Shown here piece after piece: positions 45,783 through 53,799 of a stretch of DNA of 53,799 bases. Where the stretch lies: positions 1 through 53,799 of the forward strand of contig JAUMUE010000008.1 in NCBI GenBank assembly GCA_030530845.1. The letters are read 5' to 3'. A model generated the notes under the pieces. It did no database searches, was not told the origin of the DNA, and saw only the letters and a program-made list of their open reading frames with translations. This DNA comes from Limosilactobacillus sp. (lineage in GTDB: Bacteria > Bacillota > Bacilli > Lactobacillales > Lactobacillaceae). Numbering within the stretch: position 1 is the first letter of the stretch; every line of letters starts with the position of its first letter. A program made the translations under genes and the position numbers.

Positions 45783-46280
45783 CTATGCATATTTGTGTGC
45801 AATCTTACCTGATACCGCCGCCACAATCGCTGCCAGAAGGTCGTCAATGAATGTGTTGACGTGTTCTGGATCAGTATCGAAGGAATCGATAATACCGTCC
45901 TTCTCGCGGTCGTAGAAGCCAAAGTTAGTGGTTCCGATCGTACCGTAGATGTTGGCGATTTGCAGGGCGAGCGTTTCATCAACCCCAAAGACCCCTGCAT
46001 CGTTTTTGATGATACTAGCCAGAGGTTCGGCGATTACCTTTTCCTGGGTCAGACGGTCTAATTCCAATGCCACCATCGCGTTATTCAGGAGTTCCCGCTT
46101 GTGCATGGTGTCTTCGAGGTACTGCTTGACCCGGTCCATGCTCAGGTTAGGTTCAAACTTCACTTGGGACTTGTAGATGGTCTTGGCGAGCTCATCAAAA
46201 TCAACGCCCCGCTCTTTCATCCGTTCCATCACGAAATTGTACGCCTTTGTGTCCGGATATTTAAATTGTCTATTCATCAT
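45783..46280 (-). CDS. pgpA: Phosphatidylglycerophosphatase A family protein
   Basis: 165 residues of the PgpA (PF04608-type) fold used by Firmicutes. The second half has KNDAGVFGVDETLALQIANIYG and DREKDGIIDSFDTDPEHVNTFIDDLLAAIVAAVSGKIAH, matching the family's acidic metal-binding helices. It would remove the 3-phosphate of phosphatidylglycerophosphate. The N-terminal half is more hydrophilic than in the E. coli enzyme, a known feature of the short Firmicutes proteins, some of which are annotated only by family. Monocistronic. Confidence 0.82.
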   Translation of the reverse strand: MMNRQFKYPDTKAYNFVMERMKERGVDFDELAKTIYKSQVKFEPNLSMDRVKQYLEDTMHKRELLNNAMVALELDRLTQEKVIAEPLASIIKNDAGVFGVDETLALQIANIYGTIGTTNFGFYDREKDGIIDSFDTDPEHVNTFIDDLLAAIVAAVSGKIAHKYA

Positions 46281-46342
46281 AATATTTCACCGTCCAATAA
46301 TGCATTTATAATATTCTACCACTCTTTTGTTTGCTAACAAAA

Positions 46343-46377
46343 AATCGGCCTAGACCTTACTGGGACATAGACCGATT
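46343..46377 (-). terminator. Terminator downstream of htrA
   Basis: AATCGGTCTA / TAGGCCGATT stem followed by TTTTTTG on the minus strand; closes the WalRK operon. Confidence 0.8.
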
Positions 46378-46383
46378 AATTAA

Positions 46384-47655
46384 TTATTCGCCTGATTCTT
46401 CCGTGCTTGAACTTGATGATGAATCGCTGGAAGCCGCCTTTGTCAGGTGCACTGTCAGCGTCTTTTGTGAGCCGTCACGGTAGACTGTGATCTTTGTGGT
46501 ATCGCCGACCTTGTACTTGTACAGAGCCGCACGTAATTCACTGGTGTTATTTACCTTGGTGTTACCAATCTTTGTGATCACGTCGTACTCCTTGATACCG
46601 GCAGTGTCAGAAACTGAACCACTGGCAACTTGTGCAACGACAACACCCTTGGTCACGCTTGATGGCAACTTCAGGATTGTAGAGCGTTGGTCAGATGAGA
46701 TGTTGCTTAAGTCGATCATCCCCAGGCCAAGTGCTGGATGCTTAATGCTACCGTTCTTGACGAGTTGGTTGATGATGCTTACGACTTCATTACTTGGGAT
46801 TGAGAAGCCCATCCCTTCAACTGATGAGCCATCTGAATTAGATGACAGTTTCATTGAGTTGATACCGATAACTTGACCGGCCATGTTGATCAGTGGACCA
46901 CCAGAGTTACCGGAGTTGATTGCGGCATCGGTTTGGATAACCGAGGTAATCGTACCGTCAGTCCCGGCTTTCAATGTCCGGTTCTTAGCAGAAATAATCC
47001 CCTTAGTTACGGTGTTAGCGTATTCGCTACCCATTGGAGAACCAATTGCTAAGACGTCTTGTCCGGCCTTGATGGAGTTAGAGTTACCAAATGATGCAAC
47101 TGCCTTCACGTCTGTAGAATTAATCTTCAGAACCGCCAAGTCGGTCGCAGAATCGGAACCAACCAGTGTAGCTTCGACCTTCTTACCGCTACTCAAAATA
47201 ACCTTGATCGCGTTAGATCCAGAAACCACGTGATTGTTGGTAACAATGTAGGCAGTATTACCAGACTTCTTGTAGATCACACCTGAACCTTCGCTGGCAG
47301 TTTGGAGCTTACTGCTACTTGAGGAACTGGAACTGTTGCCTGAGATACCAAACATGCTTTCCAGACTGTTGTCACTAGATGAGACTTTTTGTTCATTCAA
47401 GACACTAACAACCGCGTTTTGAACAGCAGTGTAAGCCTTCGTTGATTCGGTATTCAAGTTTGCCTTATTGCCGTTGACCTTAGTACCACCAGAGGCATTG
47501 GAACCACTTGGAACTTGGGTAGCGTTGTTTTCCCGGATACTTTGGATTACACCGTTTGCACCCAAAGAGACTCCACCACCAATCAGTCCGGAGACCAGGC
47601 CGACTGTTGCGACTTTTACCCAAAAACGATCAATATGAAACTTTTTCTCACTCAT
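46384..47655 (-). CDS. htrA: Membrane-anchored serine protease HtrA/DegP
   Basis: Surface quality-control protease, 423 residues. The N-terminal anchor helix VKVATVGLVSGLIGGGVSLGANGV is followed by a Ser/Asn-rich linker with a long Ser run (about 115-125). The trypsin-like domain has the triad in VTNNHVVSGS, DSATDLAVL and NSGNSGGPL, and the C-terminal PDZ domain is GVVVAQVASGSVSDTAGIKEYDVITKIG. The end is a Ser/Glu tail. Start at 47655 (MSEKKF), with GAGGGG upstream; a TTG eight codons earlier is open. Last gene of the WalRK cluster. Confidence 0.95.
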   Translation of the reverse strand: MSEKKFHIDRFWVKVATVGLVSGLIGGGVSLGANGVIQSIRENNATQVPSGSNASGGTKVNGNKANLNTESTKAYTAVQNAVVSVLNEQKVSSSDNSLESMFGISGNSSSSSSSSKLQTASEGSGVIYKKSGNTAYIVTNNHVVSGSNAIKVILSSGKKVEATLVGSDSATDLAVLKINSTDVKAVASFGNSNSIKAGQDVLAIGSPMGSEYANTVTKGIISAKNRTLKAGTDGTITSVIQTDAAINSGNSGGPLINMAGQVIGINSMKLSSNSDGSSVEGMGFSIPSNEVVSIINQLVKNGSIKHPALGLGMIDLSNISSDQRSTILKLPSSVTKGVVVAQVASGSVSDTAGIKEYDVITKIGNTKVNNTSELRAALYKYKVGDTTKITVYRDGSQKTLTVHLTKAASSDSSSSSSTEESGE

Positions 47656-47726
47656 ACTTGTCCCCTCAATCTTGTTCAATTTACTTCATCATACAAAACA
47701 TTTATGAAGAAAATATGAAACGAACC

Positions 47727-48533
47727 TTATAAGACCATAAAGCTGCTTGGCGTTTCTGGCTCAGTATCCTCGAGCTTAAAGTCTTGGTCCACTGCGAAGT
47801 CATGGTCTTCCATGATACTGGCGACGGTCAGGTGGGCCAGTGAACGCATGTTGTTGTGTTGACTCCGGTGGCCGAGGAAAATTTCCTTAGTCCGGTCACC
47901 GATCACGTTCATCAAGGCATCGGCACCCTCTTCGTTTGATAAGTGCCCTTCATCCCCGAGAATCCGCTGTTTTAGTGGCCAGGAGTATGGTCCCATCCGC
48001 AGCATTTCCGTGTCGTGATTACATTCCATCAAGTAAGCATCAGCATTCCTAATCGTCCCAGCGACCCGGTCAGAAACGTACCCGGTATCGGTGAGGATGC
48101 AGAAGGTCTTGTTGTCATGGTGAATTTGGTAGAACTGTGGTTGGGCAGCGTCATGGCTCACGGAGAAACTTTCGATGTCGAGATCACCGAATTCCTTAAC
48201 CGTATTTGGCGTGAAGATAAACTTCTGCTCGTCAGGAATATTTCCCACCTTGTTTACCATCGCTTGCCAGGTGCCTTCATTGGCGTAAACAGACATTCCA
48301 TAGCGCCGCGCTAAAACCCCGACACCGTGGCAGTGGTCCGTGTGTTCGTGCGTCACAAAGATCGCATCGACATCTTTAAGTGAGCGGTCAATTTGCGACA
48401 TCAGATTTTCGATTTTCTTCCCACTCAGCCCGGCATCGATCAAAATCCGGTGCTGGCTAGTTTCCAGATAAGTTGCGTTTCCAGTACTTCCACTAGCTAA
48501 AATACTGTAGCGTAACGGATCATTCTCAGTCAC
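47727..48533 (-). CDS. walJ: Metallo-beta-lactamase-fold hydrolase WalJ/YycJ
   Basis: 268 residues; GTG start at 48533 with AGGAG 7 bases upstream. Zinc ligands in VTHEHTDHCHGVGVL (HxHxDH), SHDAAQPQ and TDTGYVSD, with ECNHD and SNEEGADAL following. Relatives act as 5' exonuclease-like enzymes in DNA repair coordination with WalRK. It starts 12 bases after the yycI stop. Confidence 0.93.
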   Translation of the reverse strand: MTENDPLRYSILASGSTGNATYLETSQHRILIDAGLSGKKIENLMSQIDRSLKDVDAIFVTHEHTDHCHGVGVLARRYGMSVYANEGTWQAMVNKVGNIPDEQKFIFTPNTVKEFGDLDIESFSVSHDAAQPQFYQIHHDNKTFCILTDTGYVSDRVAGTIRNADAYLMECNHDTEMLRMGPYSWPLKQRILGDEGHLSNEEGADALMNVIGDRTKEIFLGHRSQHNNMRSLAHLTVASIMEDHDFAVDQDFKLEDTEPETPSSFMVL

Positions 48534-48545
48534 AATAATGCTCCT

Positions 48546-49379
48546 TTATTTAATGCTATCGACGTTGATTGTCGTTGAATTTGTCTTTATCACCGTACTG
48601 TTAAATGCGTTGACGTTTAGTCTTTGAACTGCTCCGGTCGTCTTCGTCCTGACGTTAACCATCCACGTAGGCGCGTATACAGCTTGGTCGTTATCGTTTG
48701 TCGTCAGCAGTCTCGTGTATCCCAAAATTGCCCAGCGAATCTGGGAGTTGTTTGGAATCTGATTGTGGCGGTAAAGCCAAACCACGGCACGTTGCTTACT
48801 GATCGCGGTCATCCGCTGTTGCAAGATCCGCGTCTTTTCAAGGTAACCCTGGTTGTATCCGGTCAGCTCGTTGTTAGCGTTGATGTGAAACTTAATTTGT
48901 CCATCTGCTGACAAGATTGGATGACCCTTGACCATTTGCGTGTACACGACCTGGTGCTTGTCGGATAATTGCTGGTTGTATTTGTAGTACTTACCCAGCG
49001 GAACGTTCCCCGACTTCTTGATCAGCTTGTCGATCCGGTAGTTCGGGTGTTTGGCGTTAATCTTGATTGGCTTTTCAAATGAGCTAATCATGATGTTGTT
49101 GTTAAAACGCGTTGTCTGTCCTTTCAGACTTTCTGCTTTTTGGGCTAAAACACCATTTTCACCAGACCGTGCGCCGGAAATGTAGAAGGCGTTGGGCTTG
49201 GTATTAGAGAGCTTGCCGTAGCTGATTGAGTCAGCCGTCATTTCCTTCAGCACCGCTTGCTTATTTTGTGCGCCGTTAGAAATCGTGAACCGGTTTTGGA
49301 ACAGCAATTGGCTTGCGACGATCACGTCAAAGATTACGAAGGCGACAAAAAAGATCCATTGAATACGTTTGAAATTCAT
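48546..49379 (-). CDS. yycI: WalK-regulating membrane protein YycI
   Basis: 277 residues with one N-terminal transmembrane helix (WIFFVAFVIFDVIVASQLLF) and an extracellular domain of the YycI fold, ending in the PepSY-like stretch KQRAVVWLYRHNQIPNNSQIRWAILGYTRL. In B. subtilis and relatives YycH and YycI form a complex that modulates WalK. Starts 12 bases after yycH. Confidence 0.9.
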   Translation of the reverse strand: MNFKRIQWIFFVAFVIFDVIVASQLLFQNRFTISNGAQNKQAVLKEMTADSISYGKLSNTKPNAFYISGARSGENGVLAQKAESLKGQTTRFNNNIMISSFEKPIKINAKHPNYRIDKLIKKSGNVPLGKYYKYNQQLSDKHQVVYTQMVKGHPILSADGQIKFHINANNELTGYNQGYLEKTRILQQRMTAISKQRAVVWLYRHNQIPNNSQIRWAILGYTRLLTTNDNDQAVYAPTWMVNVRTKTTGAVQRLNVNAFNSTVIKTNSTTINVDSIK

Positions 49380-49391
49380 TTGTCAGCCTCC

Positions 49392-50681
49392 TTACTTAGT
49401 TAAATCTTCGTAGTTGACCCATTCGCCGTGGTATTTGACGAAGTAAGTTGGCGTCAACTTAACCACATTTTTGTCGTCACTCTTCTTCCAGAGGTAACCA
49501 ACCCGCATCCGCTTGATATCCTTGTAGTGCTCACTAGAACGAAGCTGGTTGATAACAGTGCTACTTGATGGTAGCTTAACTGAATCTTGGTCAACAGGCA
49601 GTGGCACCTGCAGGGAGAAGCGACTCATCTTGATCCGTTCACTGCCGTTCTTGTACTGCATCACAATACTTGAGTAGCCCTTTTCATTGAAGACTGGGAA
49701 ACCGTAGACAAATGTCCGGTAGCTCAGTGAATGTTGGCTGTAATCCACCCCGTCAAAGCGGACATTATTCAGCTGTACCCCGGTCTTAACAAGGTAGTTG
49801 TAGAAGGTCGAGTATAAAGATTCGATTGAGTGCTTTTCGCTGTTCGGAGTTACATAGCTGTAATTAACCGTGTCATCACTCTTATTGTAAGTCATCTTGC
49901 GGTTATTACCGTTGGAGTAGATGACCTGGTTGCCACTCTTAGCAGAAGAGATGTTACTGCGGTGGTTGCTACTCAAAAGGTTAGTACTCAAGGTATCGAT
50001 ATTCATGTCAGTCACTTGGAAGGCAAAGGTTGGCAATGAAAAACTCTTTGTATAAGTCATTTCAGTCTTACCATTGACCAGCTTGAATTCGACCGGAATC
50101 TTGCGTGCATCCTTTTGCATCTTGATGATCTTATTTATGTTGCCCTTACTGATGCGGAGCCGACTGACGGTGTAATTCTTATCCGTCAGAAGGTAGACCT
50201 CATTCCGACCGTTCATCGGAATCAGGATGTGGTCAATCCGGCTAACTTGGTCGCTGTCGACTGATTGCGAGAAGGTTTCGTTGAAGACCATTGTTGGAAT
50301 TGCATTTTGGTAGCTCAGCATGATTGTGTTAGGCAAACGCAGGTAGCTGAGGTAAACGTCACTATTGTTTTTCTTAACCGTTGAGAGACGTCCTAACTTC
50401 CATGAGCGAATACTTTCTTTCATTTCACGGACGATGCTCTTTTCTGGGCTATAAAGTGAGTATTGTTTAGAATGCTTGTCAGAGCGGACGATTGTCGTTG
50501 GCAGGTACACGTCACCCATTGACTGGGTCGTGTATTGCTGCGAGCTCTTCATCAGGTTATCACGACGGACGCCCTTGTATTGGTAAGGATTCGTCCAGAC
50601 TAACCAAGACAGCAGTAAACTGATGATCACTACGACCGCTAAGGCCAGTGATAACCAATTATTCTTTAGATGCTTGATCAT
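49392..50681 (-). CDS. yycH: WalK-regulating membrane protein YycH
   Basis: 429 residues: one N-terminal helix (WLSLALAVVVIISLLLSWLVW) followed by an extracellular domain of mixed sheet and helix, poorly conserved but matching YycH in position, length and topology. Start at 50681 (MIKHLK) because AGGAGG lies 9 bases upstream; this makes a 23-base overlap with the end of walK. The frame stays open 24 codons further into walK. Confidence 0.88.
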   Translation of the reverse strand: MIKHLKNNWLSLALAVVVIISLLLSWLVWTNPYQYKGVRRDNLMKSSQQYTTQSMGDVYLPTTIVRSDKHSKQYSLYSPEKSIVREMKESIRSWKLGRLSTVKKNNSDVYLSYLRLPNTIMLSYQNAIPTMVFNETFSQSVDSDQVSRIDHILIPMNGRNEVYLLTDKNYTVSRLRISKGNINKIIKMQKDARKIPVEFKLVNGKTEMTYTKSFSLPTFAFQVTDMNIDTLSTNLLSSNHRSNISSAKSGNQVIYSNGNNRKMTYNKSDDTVNYSYVTPNSEKHSIESLYSTFYNYLVKTGVQLNNVRFDGVDYSQHSLSYRTFVYGFPVFNEKGYSSIVMQYKNGSERIKMSRFSLQVPLPVDQDSVKLPSSSTVINQLRSSEHYKDIKRMRVGYLWKKSDDKNVVKLTPTYFVKYHGEWVNYEDLTK

Positions 50682-52530
50682 CCCAGTCATCCTCCTCTTC
50701 ATAAGGTACGTATGGCAGTGAAATATAGAAAGTGGAACCCTTTCCTTCGACACTATCTACCCAGATTTGGCCACCCAGCATGTTAACAACTTCCTTGGAA
50801 ATAGCCAAACCAAGACCGGTACCACCCTGCTTACGGCTCCGGGCCTTATCAACACGGAAGAACCGGTCGAAAATCCGTCCCAGCGCCTTTCTTGGGATAC
50901 CAAGTCCCTGGTCGGTAACACTCAAGATCACGTGGTTGTGCGTTTCCAGCAGGCGAGTCGTGATCACACCACCATCAGGAGAGTACTTGATGGCGTTGTT
51001 CATGATGTTATCGATAACCTGGGTGAACTTGTCGGTATCGATTTCCACCCACAAGTCCTTATCGGTAAAGTGTCGTTCGATCGAGTATTTCTTGGTCGTA
51101 TCGTCATTTTCTTCATCGTTTTTGATGATCATGTCGAAACGATCCAGGATGTAGTTGAATAATTCTTTGATATTGACGTATTCGAGGTTGAGCTTCGTCG
51201 TACCGGAATCCATCCGTGACAGGCTCAAGAGGTCATTAATCATCCGGATCATCCGGTCAGTTTCGTTTTGGATCACAGTCAAGAATTGTGGAGCAATGTC
51301 CTTATCTTGCCATGCACCGTCGTTTAAGGCCTCGACATAGGAGTGAATACTGGTAAGCGGCGTCCGCAATTCATGGGAAACGTTGGATACGAAACGCTTA
51401 CGTTCACGCTCTTCCTTTTGTTGGCTCGTAACGTCATGAAGCACACAAACCAGACCGGAGATGAAGCCAGACTCGTGTTGGATTGGCGAGAAGTAGGCGT
51501 TCAAAATCAGGTCTGTACCGGCATTCGACATATCGAGGATGATTTCTTGCTGGTCAGTATCAATCAACTGACGAACAGTGTAATCGTGACGGATGTCCAA
51601 GACGTCGATGATCGACTTAGAGATCAATTCTTCTTCGCCATCGACCCCCAGAAGTTGCAGGGCCATGTTGTTGACGATGGTGACATTACCACGGCGGTCC
51701 GTCGCCAGCACCCCATCAGACATGTGGGAAAGGACGCTATCCAGACGGCGCCGTTCGGAATCAGATGACTTCTGTGCCTCTTCGACACGGATTGACAGGT
51801 TGTTAATCGCACCGGCCAGTTGACCTAATTCGTCATTTTCCGCAGCCTTCAGTTGACCAGAGAAGTCCCCGTTTGAGATTCGGACCGTTTGTTTCCGCAT
51901 CTTTTCGATTGGTCGAGTTATTTCCCGGGAAATAAATGTAGCCAAAACCATTGATAAAACAATCGTAATCAAGGCGGCTGATAGGTAAATCAGGGTGATG
52001 CTGTTGATGTTTGAGTAAACACCTTCCAGACTCGCCCGCATCAATAAAGCACCGACCACGTTGTTATTGTTATCGTTGAGTGGAACGACATTGACGTAAT
52101 AACGGGTCTGGTTGGAGCTGTCGTAAATATTTTCCGAGTGGGCCTGGTTATTCATGATCGCAGCTTTGACTGTGCTATCAGTGGTCTTTTGTCCGACGAC
52201 ATTTCTACTTTCGCTCGTACTAGTGCCACGGATAACGCCCTTGCTATCGATAACCCGGATTTCGGAAATATTGTTATTATCCACCTGGTTCAAAATCTCT
52301 TGGATCTTCTTATTAGCCTTCTTGGTGTTTGAGTGAGTCAGTTGTTCACTCAAAGAATTGCCGACGTGTGAAGGTAATTCAATGTTTTGCTTAAAGGTAT
52401 TAAGGTTTTGTGTCTCCAATTGACGCACAAAAACCGCCCCAACGCATTCGAGGGTTAACATCAACATTAACGCGAATACGAGGGCGATTTTCACACGAAT
52501 AGATTGATAAAATTTTAAGTTGCTATTCAC
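50659..52530 (-). CDS. walK: Essential cell-wall sensor histidine kinase WalK
   Basis: 623 residues. TM1 (about 12-32), an extracytoplasmic PAS-like sensor (about 35-180), and TM2 (ITLIYLSAALITIVLSMVLATFI). Next come HAMP (REITRPIEKMRKQTVRISNGDFSG), a cytoplasmic PAS domain (about 265-370) and HisKA with FVSNVSHELRTPLTSIHSYVEAL. The ATPase domain has IMNNAIKYSPDGG and RKQGGTGLGLAISKEVV. It controls autolysins and wall metabolism with WalR. All domains intact. Confidence 0.97.
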   Translation of the reverse strand: MNSNLKFYQSIRVKIALVFALMLMLTLECVGAVFVRQLETQNLNTFKQNIELPSHVGNSLSEQLTHSNTKKANKKIQEILNQVDNNNISEIRVIDSKGVIRGTSTSESRNVVGQKTTDSTVKAAIMNNQAHSENIYDSSNQTRYYVNVVPLNDNNNNVVGALLMRASLEGVYSNINSITLIYLSAALITIVLSMVLATFISREITRPIEKMRKQTVRISNGDFSGQLKAAENDELGQLAGAINNLSIRVEEAQKSSDSERRRLDSVLSHMSDGVLATDRRGNVTIVNNMALQLLGVDGEEELISKSIIDVLDIRHDYTVRQLIDTDQQEIILDMSNAGTDLILNAYFSPIQHESGFISGLVCVLHDVTSQQKEERERKRFVSNVSHELRTPLTSIHSYVEALNDGAWQDKDIAPQFLTVIQNETDRMIRMINDLLSLSRMDSGTTKLNLEYVNIKELFNYILDRFDMIIKNDEENDDTTKKYSIERHFTDKDLWVEIDTDKFTQVIDNIMNNAIKYSPDGGVITTRLLETHNHVILSVTDQGLGIPRKALGRIFDRFFRVDKARSRKQGGTGLGLAISKEVVNMLGGQIWVDSVEGKGSTFYISLPYVPYEEEDDWDDQASKE

Positions 52531-52543
52531 AATTGCTCAGCCT

Positions 52544-53251
52544 CTAATTTTGATCGGGATTTGCTAAGTAGTAACCGACACCACGACGAGTAATCAGCCA
52601 TTGTGGTTCACTAGGGTTGTCTTCGATCTTTTCACGTAAACGACGGACAGTAACGTCGACGGTCCGTACATCACCGAAGTAGTCGTAACCCCAAACAGTT
52701 TCAAGCAAGTGTTCACGATTGCTTACTTGGCCGATGTGTTGTGCCAGGTAGTGTAAGAGTTCAAATTCACGGTGGGTCAAGTTGATGTTTTCACCGCGTT
52801 TAGTAACCGTGTAGGCTTCGGGGTGAATAGTAATGTCACCGACTTGAATATCAGTGTTTGCTTCTTCTTCGGCAGGTGCTTGTGCAACAGTTTCCCGACG
52901 AAGGTTAGCCTTAACACGCGCAACTAATTCACGGTTTGAGAATGGCTTAGTAACGTAATCGTCTGCACCTAATTCCAGACCAAGGACCTTATCTAATTCA
53001 GAGTCCTTAGCAGTTACCATGATGATAGGAGTGGTACGCTTTGCACGAACTTGCTTAGCGACTTCCAGACCATCAATCTTTGGTAACATCAAGTCCAAGA
53101 TGATCAAATCAGGTTCTTCCTCTTCGACCTTTGCCAAGGCTTCTTCACCATCGAAGGCTACCACGACTTCATAGCCTTCCTTTTCAAGATTAAATTTGAT
53201 GATATCGGAGATGGGTTTTTCATCATCCACTACTAAGATTTTCTTTGCCAT
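52544..53251 (-). CDS. walR: Essential response regulator WalR
   Basis: 235 residues. Receiver: [20 protein letters not shown], phospho-Asp in [40 protein letters not shown]. OmpR-type winged helix: [33 protein letters not shown]. The linker (about 122-135) is Ala/Glu-rich. First gene of walR-walK-yycH-yycI-walJ-htrA, with tight spacing throughout. Confidence 0.98.
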   Translation of the reverse strand: MAKKILVVDDEKPISDIIKFNLEKEGYEVVVAFDGEEALAKVEEEEPDLIILDLMLPKIDGLEVAKQVRAKRTTPIIMVTAKDSELDKVLGLELGADDYVTKPFSNRELVARVKANLRRETVAQAPAEEEANTDIQVGDITIHPEAYTVTKRGENINLTHREFELLHYLAQHIGQVSNREHLLETVWGYDYFGDVRTVDVTVRRLREKIEDNPSEPQWLITRRGVGYYLANPDQN

Positions 53252-53315
53252 ATCAATGCTCTCCTCCAGTATGTGTTGGTGATCATTTATTTCTACACTT
53301 TAATCAATTGTTACA

Positions 53316-53324
53316 ATTATAGCA
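53316..53324 (-). promoter_or_regulatory. Extended -10 promoter of the WalRK operon
   Basis: TGCTATAAT on the minus strand, about 65-70 bases before the walR ATG, without a good -35. Confidence 0.55.
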
Positions 53325-53352
53325 CAGATTCAGAGATTTTTTTAATTGACCG

Positions 53353-53381
53353 TTGACATGATTGGCCGATGATGGTAAATT
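53353..53381 (+). promoter_or_regulatory. Promoter of the first tRNA-Lys
   Basis: TTGACA (53353-53358) and TAAATT (53376-53381), spacer 17. Confidence 0.7.
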
Positions 53382-53407
53382 ATTAAAGTACCTTGTTAAA
53401 AGGATAT

Positions 53408-53480
53408 GGGCAGTTAGCTCAGCTGGCAGAGCAACGGACTCTTAATCCGTGGGTCCAGGGTTCGATCCCCTGACTGCCCA
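53408..53480 (+). tRNA. tRNA-Lys(CTT), copy 1
   Basis: 73-base cloverleaf: acceptor GGGCAGT/ACTGCCC, anticodon stem ACGGA/TCCGT with loop CTCTTAA (anticodon CTT, codon AAG), T stem CAGGG/CCCTG with TTCGATC loop, discriminator A. CCA is not encoded. Confidence 0.96.
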
Positions 53481-53487
53481 TCATATA

Positions 53488-53516
53488 GCACTTGCGATTT
53501 TCGCAGGTGCTTTTTT
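53488..53516 (+). terminator. Terminator of tRNA-Lys copy 1
   Basis: AGCACTTGCGA / TCGCAGGTGCT stem, then TTTTTT, 7 bases after the tRNA. Confidence 0.85.
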
Positions 53517-53567
53517 CTTTTCCAAAATACCCTAACAAAATATTTTTAATTTTTTTGCGAAAAGGGC

Positions 53568-53596
53568 TTGCTAAAGTTTAGAAATCTTGGTAACAT
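53568..53596 (+). promoter_or_regulatory. Promoter of the second tRNA-Lys
   Basis: TTGCTA (53568-53573) and TAACAT (53591-53596), spacer 17; so the second copy is its own unit. Confidence 0.6.
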
Positions 53597-53645
53597 AATT
53601 ATCGTTGTTGAAATGAGCTGTTACTTTTCAGCTCACAGACATTAT

Positions 53646-53718
53646 GGGCAGTTAGCTCAGCTGGCAGAGCAACGGACTCTTAATCCGTGGGTCCAGGGTT
53701 CGATCCCCTGACTGCCCA
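53646..53718 (+). tRNA. tRNA-Lys(CTT), copy 2
   Basis: Identical over all 73 bases to copy 1, 165 bases downstream, with the same anticodon CTT. Confidence 0.96.
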
Positions 53719-53724
53719 TCATAC

Positions 53725-53754
53725 AGCACTTGTGATTCTCGCAAGTGCTTTTTC
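53725..53754 (+). terminator. Terminator of tRNA-Lys copy 2
   Basis: AGCACTTGTGA / TCGCAAGTGCT stem, then TTTTTC; nearly the same as the terminator of copy 1, with paired changes in the stem. Confidence 0.85.
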
Positions 53755-53761
53755 TTTACCA

Positions 53762-53798
53762 AAAAGGCGGTGCTGAAACCAAATCAGTACCACCTTTT
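53762..53798. terminator. Terminator-like hairpin at the window end
   Basis: AAAAGGCGGTGCTGA / TCAGTACCACCTTTT, 15-base arms with one mismatch and one G-T, loop of seven. Probably the end of a gene beyond the window. Confidence 0.6.
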
Positions 53799-53799
53799 C

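Overview
The window looks like an origin-proximal piece of a low-to-mid GC Lactobacillales chromosome, most likely a member of the Lactobacillaceae. The evidence is the walR-walK-yycH-yycI-walJ-htrA string next to rlmH, a RexA/RexB-type AddAB pair without iron-sulfur cysteines, ClpL, a maltose phosphorylase operon, a stand-alone pyrR with its own attenuator, and a T-box in front of serS. I cannot name the genus from sequence alone. No insertion sequence, prophage, CRISPR array or rRNA was seen. Two identical tRNA-Lys(CTT) genes lie at the right end.

Layout. 0-4.4 kb (minus strand): serS behind a T-box, then a three-gene flavin cassette: an NADPH-dependent FMN reductase, a second reductase fused to a PAS/DUF438-like domain and an acidic tail, and a cytosolic ApbE flavin transferase. 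4.6-6.5 kb: an RlmCD-type rRNA methyltransferase and a small membrane protein. 6.5-10.6 kb: nucleotide genes (pyrR, purA, guaC) with attenuator and PurBox-like control, plus an unknown membrane protein. 10.7-15 kb: a relP-relR-relS alarmone/two-component operon and a membrane-anchored glycerophosphodiesterase. 15.1-22.9 kb: aldo-keto reductase, maltose transporter-maltose phosphorylase-beta-phosphoglucomutase operon, thiolase and a LacI regulator. 22.9-30.8 kb: addA and rexB. 30.9-32.8 kb: L-serine dehydratase with an Fe-S maturation factor. 32.9-38.8 kb: cardiolipin synthase, acetyltransferase, a perfect parS site, glycerate kinase, ClpL and a tiny HTH protein with a periodic operator array. 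39.0-42.7 kb: an aromatic-rich leader peptide with attenuator, then aromatic aminotransferase, D-2-hydroxyacid dehydrogenase and peptidase T. 42.8-45.2 kb: acetyltransferase, Rrf2 regulator, orphan DNA methyltransferase and rlmH. 45.2-45.8 kb: a gene-free DnaA-box cluster. 45.8-53.3 kb: pgpA, htrA and the WalRK operon. 53.3-53.8 kb: tandem tRNA-Lys.

Three things stand out. First, the reductase tail carries three copies of a D-A-(S/T)-T-G-A-S heptapeptide that fits the ApbE flavinylation consensus, and the gene directly downstream is apbE. This suggests a soluble flavoprotein with several covalent FMN groups on a flexible arm. Second, the araT operon is preceded by a 25-residue open reading frame with Tyr, Phe, Trp, Phe and Phe within eight residues, followed by three mutually exclusive hairpins ending in an intrinsic terminator. 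This is the architecture of translation-coupled attenuation, unusual in Firmicutes, here in front of genes that would convert aromatic amino acids to aromatic lactic acids. Third, a dense DnaA-box cluster with an AT-rich flank, about 10 kb from a perfect parS, lies beside rlmH without a dnaA gene in the window.
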